This document shows positions 12,248 to 22,830 of a DNA stretch of 64,000 nucleotides, piece after piece. Source of the DNA: Ilex aquifolium (lineage: Eukaryota > Streptophyta > Magnoliopsida > Aquifoliales > Aquifoliaceae); assembly GCA_951799425.1 (NCBI GenBank), contig OX637391.1, positions 9,062,551 through 9,126,550 of the forward strand, written 5' to 3'. Position 1 is the first letter of the stretch, and every line of letters begins with the position of its first letter. A program made the translations under genes and the position numbers. The notes under the pieces were generated by a model. It was not told where the DNA came from and did no database searches. It saw nothing but the letters and a program-made list of their open reading frames with translations.

Positions 12248-12656
12248 AAAGGAATAATGATGTCTGTTTTTAGGGTGAACATGGTATTAAAAGGACATTG
12301 GAGAGTTTGGAAATATTGGGACCTTTATAGACAGATTATGGAAAGATTGGGCAGGCTGCAGTATCAGTTTGGGCATGTATACAGAGAGGCCAACTATATG
12401 GCTGATTTCTTTGCTAATGTGGCTGTGCAGCAAGGTTGTTCCACTGATTTTTCCCATTTGCTTGTCATTCCCTCACAGACGAAGGATATATCACTTCGGG
12501 ATCAACAAGGATTCAAAGTTTTGCGCAAGAAAATTATCATTGTTTGATTCTTGTAATTTTTTCTGGCTTGAGTTTGTATAGGCAGACCTGTCTGTCTTTT
12601 TCATAACTTAATTCTTTTTTCATGAAATAAAGTGTTGATTTGTTTGAAAAAAAAGA
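12248..12656 (+). pseudogene. LINE RNase H fragment with 3' A-rich tail
   Basis: The translation of 12257-12544 contains an RNase H-like C-terminal half as found in plant LINEs and LINE-derived proteins: VWKYWDLYRQIMERL, then HVYREANYMADFFANVAV, where HV.REAN..AD is the conserved last block. The catalytic N-terminal part is missing. Downstream is ATGAAATAAAGTG (about 12623) and an A-run at about 12646-12653, like a polyadenylated 3' end. It lies inside the MULE, so it was inserted or captured there. It is too short to be functional. Confidence 0.6.
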
Positions 12657-13469
12657 AGGTAATTGAACGTTTTTTTTTATGGTCGACTAAAGTAGTCTTT
12701 GAATGTTAAGCTAATTGTAGAGACTAGGTACAATAGAATGGAAGATAAGAGATCAAGTAAAAGGAAAGGAACATAATTTGGAACATAATCAACCCACAAT
12801 ATGTCTGAAAATACAAAGAAACATCATTTGAAAAAATTGAAATACAAAGGATGGCTTTAATCCTTCAAAAGGACTTAAGCCATTTTTAACTACTTTATGT
12901 AGCTCTCTCTCTGCCCGGCTTGTGATTATTCTGCAATCAGACCATCCAAACAAAAAAAAAAAAAAATTCTCCCCTGTTACACTAGATACACACACCCAGC
13001 TCCAGAGTTAGCTGTTCAACCATGATCATAAAAAATCAGAGTACTCTTAGTACACAGAACATGTAGGCCTTTCTGATCCTGAACCAATCGTTGACTCACA
13101 ACAACAGGCTGCTGATCAGAGCCAGTGAACTCAGAAGAAAAACCATCTTGAACTGCTCTATTTGCTAAAGATCACATGTTTGAAACAAAAAAAAATTCCA
13201 ACAAATAATTCATTGAATAATTGTTTAAAATAAAATTGTCGCTGCAAAATCCAACCCTTAAGTCCTATTATAAAATCATGAGTATCCAAAAATAATAGAA
13301 CAACTCAATTTTGGGTAACACAAAGACACAAAATACTACAATTTTTGTCTTGCACATCTTGACGAAGGATTCCTCCTTTACATACCTGTCATAGGAAAAA
13401 AAAAAAAAAAACTCAACTCTTGAATAAATGACAAAGACTTTTTATAGAATTCTTTCCAACTTACCAAAT

Positions 13470-16337
13470 CTACTTGCCATTTGACGGTGATGTTGAAGAC
13501 GGAACTGACAATTCTGGATTGTCTACTACTTCTTTTGAGCTAGAAGAAGACATATGTTGCATGTCATATTCACCATTCCAAGGATGATATTGGTTATTCT
13601 AAACCAAAAAAAAGAAGAAGAAGAAATTTCATAAATTGACATTATAGTATAAACAATAAAAAAGATATAGAATTTCTAAAACTAATGTCAGATTGCTAAC
13701 TATGAAATAGTTTTCCATCCCATATGATTGGTTTTCATGACCTCTTTGAGTGACTCCCCATAATAAGGCCAAATTGTTTTGTCATAACAAAATTACAACA
13801 GATTAATTACAAATAAACTTTTACAACTTACATTATAAAGAGGCAAATTGGAGTATTGACCATCACTTTCGGCAAGATTACCACTTTGGATAATTTTTGA
13901 ATCCTACAGTACAGTTAATTCCAAGTATGAAATTAAACAATACATTAAAAAAAAATATATTACAATTCCAAAAATGATGGTTATGTCATACCATTACAAC
14001 AATGTTCTCTTGTGTTTCAAGTACGTCAACCTCTTTACTAGTGGGTTGACCATCAATATGCCCAACGACATCACTTTTAGTTGGGAGGGAAACCTACAAA
14101 ATAAAAATTAAATAATAAATAATAAATGTTACAAAGAATGTAAATAATTTTAATTTAGTGGTATAATTTCCATGAGATAACGTCTTTTTTTTTTTTCGTT
14201 TTCTTCTTTTTCCTAGCAACTTGATCCACCTTTGATTGCTTCCTTTTGAATGGTGGACGACCTTTGCTTTGAACTGCCAATGGAGTAAGTATATTCCTCT
14301 CATTTGATATATCATTTACATCACCACTAGAGCTTTTATCGACAGTTGAGTTGGGACATGGTTCATAACTTGTAGAACCACCTTTGTATTTCTGTAATTT
14401 CTCCTTTAGATCATGTATACAATCCATCACAAATGTGCACTTATCTTCAGAATCTACTGCCAAGTCTACAACCTCATTAAAAGCATTGAACATTTTATCT
14501 AATCGTTGTGCTTCAGGTGTGGCACTCCAACAGTCATAACTAATTTTAATCTTTGTGTGACATCTTTTCACATCATTCCTCCATCTCTGTACGATGTATT
14601 TATCAGGAAGTAAGTAAATATTTCTACGGATTAACACTGCCACGGCATGCCTGCACAATATTCCTCTAAACTCAAACAAGCGACAATTTACTTCACTTCA
14701 CAATCCTTTTCATTAAACAAAACCTTGAAATTTGCACTCTTCAGTCATGATATCCTCACATACATCATATTCAGAAATCAAGCCATCCACTTTGACCGAA
14801 GTCAAATCACAGTACATCTTCCCTGTCAATTCGCTTTGGAACTCCTTAAATTTTGAGATGGTGTAAAACTTTTGAACTTTTTTCTCGATGTCAGGGTTAC
14901 AAAAGGGACTTGCGAAGAGAAAGACTTAGATTCTTCCTCGTTCTCCTTCTCCACCTTACTTTTCAAAGCCTTTTCATATTGTTCGACGAATTGCTTTAAG
15001 GTAGTCTTAGAGTTGACATACCCATCAAAGAATGAATTCATACTCTGACTTCGTTGTGTGGTAGACATTCCTGCCCAAAAAGTATCTTTCACAAAGATCG
15101 GCACCCAACGACGCCTCTCACTGTACAGTTCCCTCAACCAGTCATTGTTATGTAGCATGTACTTCTCAATCATTCAATTCCAACTTTCCTCAAATTCGGT
15201 ACAACTCAATGAATTATAAACGGCTCTTTGCAAGAAAATTTTGATGAATTCATACTGCTTATAACCTCTCAACTTTTTAGGTAATTTTTTCATGATGTGC
15301 CATAAGCACCACCGATGCCTCACATTAGGGAAAACATTCTCAACTGCTTTCTTCATGGCCTTGTCCTGGTCAGTTATTATGGAATGTGGAGTTTTCCCAG
15401 ACATACATGCAAGCCATGATTGAAATAACCAACTAAAAGTTTCCGTATCTTCACTGGAGATCAAACCATATCCAAACAAAGTTGACTGCCCATGATGATT
15501 AACACCTATGAATGGAGCAAAGGGCATGTCATACTTATTTGTCAAATATGTTGTATCAAATGTAATAACATCACCAAATTCCTCATATGCAGCCATACTC
15601 CTTGCATCAGCCCAAAACATATTCCTTAACCGACCCCCATCATCCAAATCCATTGTATAAAAGAAGTTTGCATTTTTACCTTGGATCTTTAAGAAGTAAT
15701 TATGTATTGCAGAAGCGTCTCCTTCTCCAAGCCGTAAACGCCTTATTTTGTCAATGTAGTTTCTACAATCATTCTCTAAAAAAGATATATTCTCAAGCCC
15801 CCATGCTTCAACCACAAATGAATAAAAAATTGTATTTATTCTAATCCCTGCCCTATCGTTCAATTCAAGCTTCCTTTTTACATTTGGTCCCATCAGTCGA
15901 TTGCAACGAAAGAATCGAGCTTTGCTTGGACTCACCTCATGTTTATGATCAAGCATGACAGTGTTCAGTTGCCACTTTCTATCAGCACATAAAATTGTTA
16001 GGACCTTAGCCTTACAACCTGTTCTGATGCTTGGACGCGGTTTGAAAGGATTTTTGGAATTGCACTATGACTTTCCTGAACGAGAATAACAAATCGTCAA
16101 ATATTTTAACTCACCATCTTCTCCTTTTACTGATGATCTAATCTTAACTGGGAACCCCAATTGCTTGTCATAATCTGTATAGTATTCAAACAACCTTTTT
16201 TCACTTTCAAACATCGTCCCAACCTTAGGCTCATCTACGTCAACCATATTCTGTATTTTAGTCTCAACATTTTTATCAATCATTTGCAAACTACTTGAAC
16301 ATTCTCCTTCCATTCTAAAAAATATTAACCCCACCAA
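13470..16337 (-). pseudogene. FAR1-like MULE transposase gene, broken
   Basis: Read on the minus strand from 16337. An N-terminal FAR1 DNA-binding region (EPKVGTMFESEKRLFEYYT) is followed, after an in-frame TAG at 16065, by its second half and the MULE DDE domain (about 15900-15200: VITFDTTYLTNKYDMPFAPF, SIITDQDKAM, HRWCLWHIMKKL). A second in-frame TGA sits at 15174, followed by the motif FWAGMSTTQRSQSMNSFFD. The frame is lost near 14860, and a SWIM zinc finger (GILCRHA, 14640-14690) and a Lys-rich region (about 14180-14210) lie in another frame. Likely C-terminal exons are at about 13997-14094 and 13850-13915, and one ending SNGK at stop 13470. The protein would bind the terminal repeats and catalyse excision and insertion. 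Two stops and a frame loss make it non-functional here. Confidence 0.88.
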
Positions 16338-16495
16338 GTGCCTCTTTGATTAATAAGATATTTCTTAAACACAATATATTCCTGAACATCACAAGAAAAA
16401 TAATATGTTTATACTCCAAAATCACCAACAAAAATAAATGGATAGAATATTAAAAAGTAAAAGGATGCAATAAACTTATAAGAAAATCAGCTCTT

Positions 16496-17275
16496 CATAT
16501 GATTTTCAAAGGAAACCAAGTCATTCGATTGTTTCACCCCTATCAAAAAGTCCAGATGAATAAAATCAAGATCAATTAAAATAAAAGGCTCAAACTTTCT
16601 CCACTGCACATAGACTATAAATCATTTCAACCAAATTGAATGAATCAAAAAAAATAAACACTCACAAAACTGTAGCCTTTGGATCGGCTTCGAATAGAAA
16701 TGCTTGAAGCAATTGAGAGTTCCGTAAATGGCGGTTTTTCACATTTACAGAGCTATGCAGATGGTAGTGAAGAAGATCTCTCTGTTCTACCTCGTCACAC
16801 CAAGGTGGTTGTCACCGGGAACAACAGAACAAAGTCTGTACTTATTGGCCTCCGAGGCGTTGTCAAGAAGGCTGTTGGGCTTGGAGGGTGGCCGACGATG
16901 TTTGGTTTAGTGAAAGGGAAGGGAGAAGGCGACAGGGAGGGAAGAGGGAAGAGGGAAGAGGGAAGAGGAAGGGTTGGGTCTGGAGAGAATAAAGAGCAAT
17001 GCTACAAAACCCAAATGAAACCCAAAAAATTGTAACCCAAATATTTGCATATCATCCCTTGGATGAGTGGACCCCATCAATTTTTTCAGTGGGACCCACT
17101 CATCCCACACTCATCCAAGGGATGATTTGCATTTGAGTTTTAATTTTTGAGTTTCATTTGTGTTATATAGCATTTTCCGAGAATAAAATCTGATTTTTTT
17201 TAAAATCTGTTTTTTTTTTTGGGAAACAAATTGATGACATGGCTGGTACACCTCAGCAGCCACATCATCAAGTAT
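16496..17275 (-). repeat. Right terminal inverted repeat of the MULE (MITE-interrupted)
   Basis: Inverted partner of 11044-11651. It is interrupted by the MITE at 16994-17178, which explains its greater length. The open frame at 16679-17035 runs from the repeat into the MITE and mirrors one in the left repeat, so it is not called as a gene. Confidence 0.85.
16994..17178. mobile_element. MULE-type MITE in the MULE terminal repeat (TSD GAGAATAAA)
   Basis: GAGAATAAA occurs at 16985-16993 and again at 17179-17187, while the left MULE repeat has the uninterrupted site. The element starts GAGCAATGCTACA and ends TATAGCATTTTCC. It is 185 bp, with an internal near-palindrome (CATCCCTTGGATGAG... and ...CTCATCCAAGGGATG). 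The undisturbed left repeat proves it is a later insertion. Confidence 0.93.
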
Positions 17276-17466
17276 GTATTTTAAGTCTAAATTTTAAGTC
17301 TGTCTAGCATTACTCTTGCTCTTTATGAATTAAATATTTTGAAATTGTTCATGATTAGCAATATATTAATTGCCGACAAGCAATGCACTACCATCAAAAG
17401 TTAAAATCTTGAAAGAAAATTTTCAACGACCCAATTGCAAATCATTGTTTCTAGAGCAATCATTCA

Positions 17467-17766
17467 TGGAGTTTGAAGGTGATGAACTGAACATCGTCTT
17501 TGTTCCATTCTTGTCCCCAGGCCACATGATTTCCATGGTGGACGTTGCACGACTATTTGCCGCTCATGGCGTCACTGCCACCATAATCACCACCCCGTCC
17601 AACGCCCTCCTCTTCCAAAACTCAGTTGATCACGACATGAATTCCGGTAACAAGATAAGCATCCATGTTGTCCAATTCCCTCATGCAGAAGCGGGAATCC
17701 CTGTTGGGATCGAAAATCTCAACACTGCCATTTCACCAGAGATGGCCGGCAAACTTTTTGTTGCCA
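17467..17766 (+). pseudogene. 5' fragment of a UGT73-type glycosyltransferase gene
   Basis: The translation from ATG at 17467 runs parallel to the complete gene at 26580-28064: GDELNIVFVPFLSPGHMI, then VARLFAAHGVTATIITTPSN, to SPEMAGKLF. It keeps the catalytic-type His of the SPGHM motif (residue 20). Homology also extends about 35 bp upstream of the ATG (GCAAATCATT). It stops after about 98 residues of an expected 490 or so. The hAT element begins at 17775, but sequence beyond the hAT does not resume UGT homology. The truncation therefore came from a separate rearrangement. The acceptor part and the whole sugar-donor domain are missing, so no activity is expected. Confidence 0.9.
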
Positions 17767-17774
17767 CTGTTGTT

Positions 17775-18020
17775 TAGGGGCGGCTCAAACCAATTTGAGG
17801 CCTAAAGCGAAAACATTAAATGAAGGCCTTTTTATTTTTAGTATTATTTTTTTAAAAAAAATTAATTTATTTTTAATTTTCTATGTGAGAGGAAAACAAA
17901 AGAAGGATGTGTTAATATTGTCGAGAAAGAGATTTCAATTTTTGTTTTTGTTTTTGTTTTTTACCACAGAGAGGGAGAGAGAGTGTTTAATTTTAACTTT
18001 TTATTTTTATTTTTTTTTAC

Positions 18021-18063
<43 letters not shown>

Positions 18064-18314
18064 AGTAAATATGAGTTAACTTTTGAGTATTTTTTTAATT
18101 TTTAAGTTTTTAATGTTATGGATTAGATTATAAGCCCAAATTATTGCAATAAAAATTTTGATTGGATTTAATTTTTTGGAGTTTTTTTGTAGGGCTTAAA
18201 ATTTAATAGATTTAATTTTTTTTCTGGCTAGTGATGTACCTAAAATTATGGGGCTTTCTAAAAATTTGGGCCTAAAGCTCATGCTTTTTTTTCCATACTG
18301 TTGGGTTGGCCCTG
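17775..18314. mobile_element. Non-autonomous hAT element (TSD CTGTTGTT)
   Basis: CTGTTGTT is repeated exactly at 17767-17774 and 18315-18322, the 8-bp duplication expected for hAT elements. The ends are TAGGGGCGGCTC and GGTTGGCCCTG, imperfect inverted repeats. The 540-bp interior is AT-rich with a GA microsatellite (about 18024-18060) and no transposase. Both ends carry 'ggcctaaag' in the same sub-terminal style. Confidence 0.92.
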
Positions 18315-18322
18315 CTGTTGTT

Positions 18323-18672
18323 GGTGAATTTAGCACAATATTATAAATTCAAATTAGCAAACCAAATTCAAAAAACACTACACAGAAAGGATACAACCAC
18401 ATACAATAAAATAGCATGCAATTAGACCAATAAAAAATAAAATAAAAAAATATTAAATTAGAAAGAGCTGGCCTGCGAGTCTTAGAGACATGTGATCACT
18501 GTCTTAAAACAGTTGAGCCTCCCCGTGTGAGGGTACTGATGGATACCAGCAACTCCAAGATCTAATCCAGACACTCGCAACAACACCTCCTCAATGGTTA
18601 CGCCCACTGGAAGATAAGGGGGAACCTTACTCAAATTGTAGTTGTCCGAAATACAAAATACTCGTAGGAATA
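18323..18672. other. Unclassified sequence between hAT and Helitron
   Basis: This stretch follows the hAT target site and is neither UGT-like nor AT-monotonous. The part at about 18480-18660 is GC-balanced and looks like a fragment of some transposon or transcript, but I do not recognise it and no open frame of note is present. Confidence 0.4.
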
Positions 18673-19665
18673 TCTATACTACTAATAAAAGTGGCTTAAG
18701 TGAAAAACTTTTGATTTCCTTATTTATCCTTCAATAATTCTATAATGTCTACTTTATCTTTTTTAAAATGGCTTAAGAGAAAAACTTTTGATTTTCTTAT
18801 TTATCCTTCAAAAATTATATAATGTCTACTTTATCCTTTTTTGAGAATTTTTTTTATTTTTTTATTAGTTGCATTAATTTAACTAATAAATTCATTATTT
18901 AACTTTTAATTATCTTATTTCCAAACAATATAAATTCAATCCAAATCCGATTTAAAAAATGTGATTCGAATTTAATTCAATTATCCAACGAATTTTATTT
19001 TTCACAACACATATATGAATTCATTAAAATAGACATCTGTTCTGATCTGAATAAGTTGATTAGAGCCAATTTTAACATTTAGCACATGAATTTCTTCTCA
19101 ATTTTATTAAATAATCACAAAATTCCATCATATGTTTGTATATATTTGTAAGTACGTAGTGCATATCCAAATTGGCTAAAAAATAAATATTTGAATATAT
19201 CTAATAATCTATATACTAATTTCGAATGTCAATGCTTGTCAAAAAAAATTAATTGAAAATATTATCCTTAAAAAGAAAAAAAAAAAATAACCTATTGTAA
19301 TAACTTCTTATTGGTCTAAGAAATCATTAGTCATCCAACAATTAATCACTTACTGAAGTTAAACATTATAGTTTTTAAGTGCAATGCAATTTAGTTTTTT
19401 TTTTTTAACCTTATGCAATTCAGTTCATATACAACCTAAAATATGAGAAAAATTTTGAGCGTAACAGTTATGCTACGTCAACAGTGCCACTTTGTATAAT
19501 CGTCCATTAACAAAGGACCAAGTGAACAAGTAAGCCCCATAAAATTCAATAACCATCAGGTAATATATAACTATCTTCATATAAAGGAAATTTGTCCAAT
19601 TTATCTATTTTTTTTATAAAAAAAGTCAAAATAGTTGGCGTGCAACGCACACATGCACCAACTAG
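18673..19665 (+). mobile_element. Non-autonomous Helitron, 993 bp
   Basis: It begins TCTATACTACTAATAAAAG directly after an A and ends CAACTAG directly before a T, as Helitrons insert between A and T and end in CTRR. The sub-terminal GTGCAACGCAC gives a short hairpin about 15 bp before the end. The same start and end style recurs at 37946-40099, where an empty site confirms it. There is no Rep/helicase coding region, so it depends on another element. Confidence 0.85.
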
Positions 19666-19859
19666 TATTTATATGTGTACACAAGTGGCAGAAAGTTTTA
19701 ATGGCTAGGAAAAGTGATAGAAAAAGAAATAAGAAAATTAGAATGGCAAAAATTGACAAGAAAGGGATTAGAAGTAGAATGCAAAAAAAACCTTACAAGA
19801 ATGACATTCACAAGCATACTTATATAACCATCATACTTTGTAACTGCTAACCCATTTTT

Positions 19860-19964
19860 TTTTTTGGGAAGAGGAAGGGAGAGGGGGACTTGAACCTTTG
19901 ACCTCAAGAAGACAAAGTTTTCACAAGCCAAGAAGTACCATTGAACCAAAGGCTCATTGGTAAC
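19860..19964 (-). repeat. tRNA-derived SINE-like sequence, interrupted
   Basis: On the minus strand there is an A-box-like TGGTTCAATGGT (19937-19948) and a B-box-like GGTTCAAGTCC (19886-19896) about 40 bp apart, the layout of an internal RNA polymerase III promoter. A purine/pyrimidine-rich tail follows. Its 5' side is cut by the MULE-type element at 19965. Family not identified. Confidence 0.5.
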
Positions 19965-21293
19965 ATGGTTCAAGGTATCGGCCGAGTCTGATACGACTCG
20001 GCCGAGTCGTATCCGACTCGGCCAGTGTCGATACGATAACGATACGCAGTACGGGAAAATGACGCATTGATCACATATCGCCGATATCTCGGTGCAACTC
20101 GTAAATATCGGCCGAAATCAGAAGAAATCGGTTTAACTCGGACGATTCCTACCAATTCCTACCGGTATCGTTCCGAGACGAAACAGACAGTGAAAAATTC
20201 CCTAAATCTGAGACAAAGAACAAAATCCAAGACCCAAATTTTGTAAAAGCCTAAAAATCAGTCCCTCATTTTTTCAGGCTGAACAAAAATCCAAAAAAAA
20301 AAAAAAAAAGGATGGGATGTACCTGTAGATCGAACAAAATACGGTCTGATCTGCATCTTCATCTTTTGTTTTTTCTTTGGTTCTTCTCTTCTCTTTTGCT
20401 GTGACGATCTTCTTCGGTAGTGGTGAGTTTTGCTGCTGTTGTAACGATAGGAGTGGTTCTCTCTGTGACTCTGTATCCCTCTCTCTGTCTATCGTTGTGA
20501 CTGGCAGCACAAACGACTGTGCTGGTAAGTGGGGAAAAAGAAAAAAGTTGAGTTAAGAAGGAGGACTTTTTTTTTTTTACTGAGTCTTTAAATATTTATG
20601 TTTGCCTTTAAAATCATGTAAAAACAATAGGTCAAGTGGTAGAGATTCAGATTACTAACCTAGGAGTCATGGGTTCAATTCTTATAGGCTGTGTTTTTTT
20701 TCCTGTTAGTTTTTTTTTCAGGCTGTCTACTCTGTCTTTAAATATATTTATTTGTCTTTATAGTCATAAAAAAAAAATAGGTCAAGTGGTAGAGCTGCAG
20801 ATTACCCCAATTGGGAGTCAAAGGTTCAATTCTTTATACCTCTCAACAGGCTGTTTTTTTTTTTTTCTGTTTTTTCTGGATGCTGCAGTTTTTTTTTTTT
20901 TTTTTTCAGGCTGATGTGTTTTTTTTTTGGGGCTGTTTTTTTTCTAGAGACAATAACGACAATTTTGAGTCTCATCGTCGTTCAATGTGGCAATGATTAT
21001 GACTCAATATATTCCTAAATACCTATGTTGAACATTAATAATGATAATTATTTTCGGTAGCGATTTTATGTTTCATTTTAATTATGTTTAATGCGTTTTT
21101 AGATGTATTTGTAGACATATGATGCATGAATGATGATGTTTAAATTTTTAGAATTTTCTATAATTTTTTAAAATTTTTTTGGAGCTTCTATCTTGCGTTT
21201 TGAGCGTATCGGTTGATACCGCGACACGACGCCGCGACCGATGTGTATCAGTGCCTTCCGAGTTGATGACCGATACCGCGACTTTGAACCATG
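19965..21293. mobile_element. Non-autonomous MULE-type element (TSD ATTGGTAAC)
   Basis: ATTGGTAAC is repeated exactly at 19956-19964 and 21294-21302. The element starts ATGGTTCAAGGTATCGG and ends CCGATACCGCGACTTTGAACCATG-like (split here: CGATACCGCG then TTTGAACCATG), inverted ends rich in CGATAC/GTATCG. The 1,329-bp interior has no transposase. The segment at 20585-20870 holds two copies of a tRNA-like unit. The 9-bp duplication supports the Mutator superfamily. Confidence 0.85.
20585..20870 (+). repeat. Tandem pair of tRNA-like (SINE-like) units
   Basis: Two units about 150 bp apart share GGTCAAGTGGTAGAG (20630-20644 and 20780-20794), which resembles a pol III A box. Each has a B-box-like GGTTCAATTC (20672-20681 and 20823-20832) and is followed by long T-runs that could terminate pol III. 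Both are preceded by 'tctttaaatat'. Neither folds into an obvious complete tRNA, so they are not called as tRNA genes. Confidence 0.5.
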
Positions 21294-21439
21294 ATTGGTA
21301 ACTCCTCCCCCTTCCCCTTCCCCCTCCCAAAAAAAAAAAAATAGTAACTGAAAATTGGATTAAAAAGTTTTAATTTTTTTTTATAATTCTAACATTCCCT
21401 CACAAGTTTTTAAAACTTGAAAAAATTTCAGATATATAT

Positions 21440-21635
21440 AGATATAGAAAATAAGGGCAACTAGTATACTGTGTAATAGGTGTAGGTGTCTTCCGGACTT
21501 GAACCTCACTTAGTATTGACAGTCTCCCACTGAAGAATCATAGTGACCAAAGGCTTGAATTAGACCCTTTGAACCAGAGTTCAACATGTTACACACAGAG
21601 TACAAATATTGGCCAAGATTCGCGGGTCAGTGCGA
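21440..21635 (-). repeat. Copia-type 3' internal sequence, also present at 40745-40960
   Basis: The stretch around GGTGTCTTCCGGACTTGAACC is repeated with changes at 40745-40960 (GTGTCTTTCGGACTTGAACC). Here it lies just 3' of a copia RT/RNase H relic on the minus strand. It therefore probably belongs to the non-coding 3' part of a copia element. Confidence 0.5.
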
Positions 21636-22216
21636 TTAATGGCCATGCACTTGATCTTGATTCTCATGAGAGTTTCTAGAGAATAGCCCAATTCTTATGG
21701 TAATATCAAGGTGAATAAAGGAGTCGGTAGTGGAGCGCTGAGACAAGGGACATGTTGTCCAATCAGAATCAGTGTAGGCAGTGACATGTAGAGTGTAGAT
21801 AGAAGAGAAGAGAAGGCCTTGTCTAGAGGAGCCCTTTAGGTAATGAAGAACACGAACAACAACATTCAAGTGAATGGTCCAAGGTTGGTGCATGAATTGA
21901 GTAAGAATGTTCAATGGGTAAACAATGTTAGGACAAGTGATGGTGAGGTAGATTAAACGACCCACCAATTGACGATAAGAGCCTGGATCAAGGAGAAGTT
22001 CACCGACAGTGTTATTAAGCTTTAAATTTTGCTCCATGAGAAAGAAAGTGGGTCTAGCGCCCAAGTGACCACTGTCAAAGAGAATCTCCAAGACATACTC
22101 CGTTGATTAAGAAAAATCCCAAAAGGGGAACGGGCCTGACCAACTCGGGTTCGTGCATCCCCGATCAAGTTGGGATACTCGTCAAAGTTAGAGTCAAACA
22201 TGCAAACAACGGGCAA
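21636..22216 (-). pseudogene. Ty1/copia RT-RNase H relic
   Basis: The minus-strand translation at 22091-21636 contains SYRQLVGRLIYLTITCPNIVY, QFMHQPWTIHLN, VLHYLKGSSRQGLLFSS and AYTDSDWTTCPLSQRSTT. These are the conserved linker between copia reverse transcriptase and RNase H and the first RNase H block with its Asp. The RT catalytic core, integrase and gag are absent, and the frame is lost after about 21660. It is a fragment of a dead element. Confidence 0.85.
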
Positions 22217-22229
22217 CTCAGTTAAAGGG

Positions 22230-22830
22230 AACTCACCGAGATGAGCACATCACCCCCAAACCGCGGGTACATGAGCCACCGAAGTAATCTCTGAATCGAA
22301 CTTCTAGCCCGTTCCTAATACAAATAAGAACCTCTACCTCCAACCCTCAGGTTCAGGAGGAAGATTAGAAACAAGAGGTTCCTCATTTCCTCTCCCCATG
22401 AAGGAGTAGAACCCCGATGATTCCACGAGACGGAAAAAGGTTAAGAAACTTAGCCAATGAAACTCATGGCCGGACAAATAGCTGTCCCCACAAGATCGGG
22501 AATGACAAAAAAAAGGCCTAGCCTGCCGGCAACAACATGGCGGGACAGAGACTGAAAAAATGAAGAACCTTCCTCACGAAGGGTGAAAGGGGAAACCTGA
22601 GGCCCAACTGAAAAAGGACTAGAAAAAGCACACCTTCTGAGGCATAGAGTAGTGGTAAAGGTCATGGTGCGTAGCGTGAATGAAAACCCCAATGGGGAAG
22701 TTGTAGCGACTTGATAGGCAGCGGGCTTCTGTCGCATCTATCTCACTGATCTGAACATCAGGGAAAATCCTGGCCAAGGAGAGCAGACCGCTCGATCGAC
22801 CATGAAACCACTCGAGCAAACTCAGAGCGA
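22230..22830 (-). pseudogene. Decayed relic of a Transposase_28-like (PF04195-type) protein
   Basis: On the minus strand, pieces in different frames read FSSPFSVGPQVSPF, LFFVIPDLVG, GFYSFMGRGNEEPLVSNLPP, EPEGWR and RFLFVLGTG. The run LVSNLPP-EPEGW-RFLFVLG lines up with LISNIPS-HKHW-HFFFVGG and LVLDLPS-NPEGW-RFFFAFG in the two antisense genes at 44714-47355 and 48531-49618. Several stops interrupt it. It is likely the remnant of another Tat-type element's extra ORF. The alignment was made by eye. Confidence 0.5.

Larger units (their letters stand above)
11039..17315 (-). mobile_element. Mutator-like element (MULE) with about 600-bp terminal inverted repeats
   Basis: Long inverted repeats bracket a FAR1-like transposase gene. 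The left repeat (about 11044-11651) and right repeat (about 16496-17275) match over their whole length, including CTTGATGATGTG at the tip, a CCCTCTT/AAGAGGG run, and the inner block around AAACAATCAAATGACTTGG. The right repeat is lengthened by a 185-bp MITE. The direct repeat TTGCTCTTTATGAAT flanks the whole (11024-11038 and 17316-17330). It includes the TSD of the older MITE at 10849, so the MULE landed at that MITE's edge. The extreme left tip is shorter than the right tip by roughly 30 bp. The interior holds a LINE-derived fragment and the minus-strand transposase gene. Confidence 0.9.

Noticed and set aside
20630..20690. A functional tRNA gene
   Set aside because: A- and B-box-like motifs exist, but I could not form a full cloverleaf with acceptor stem, so it is listed as SINE-like only.
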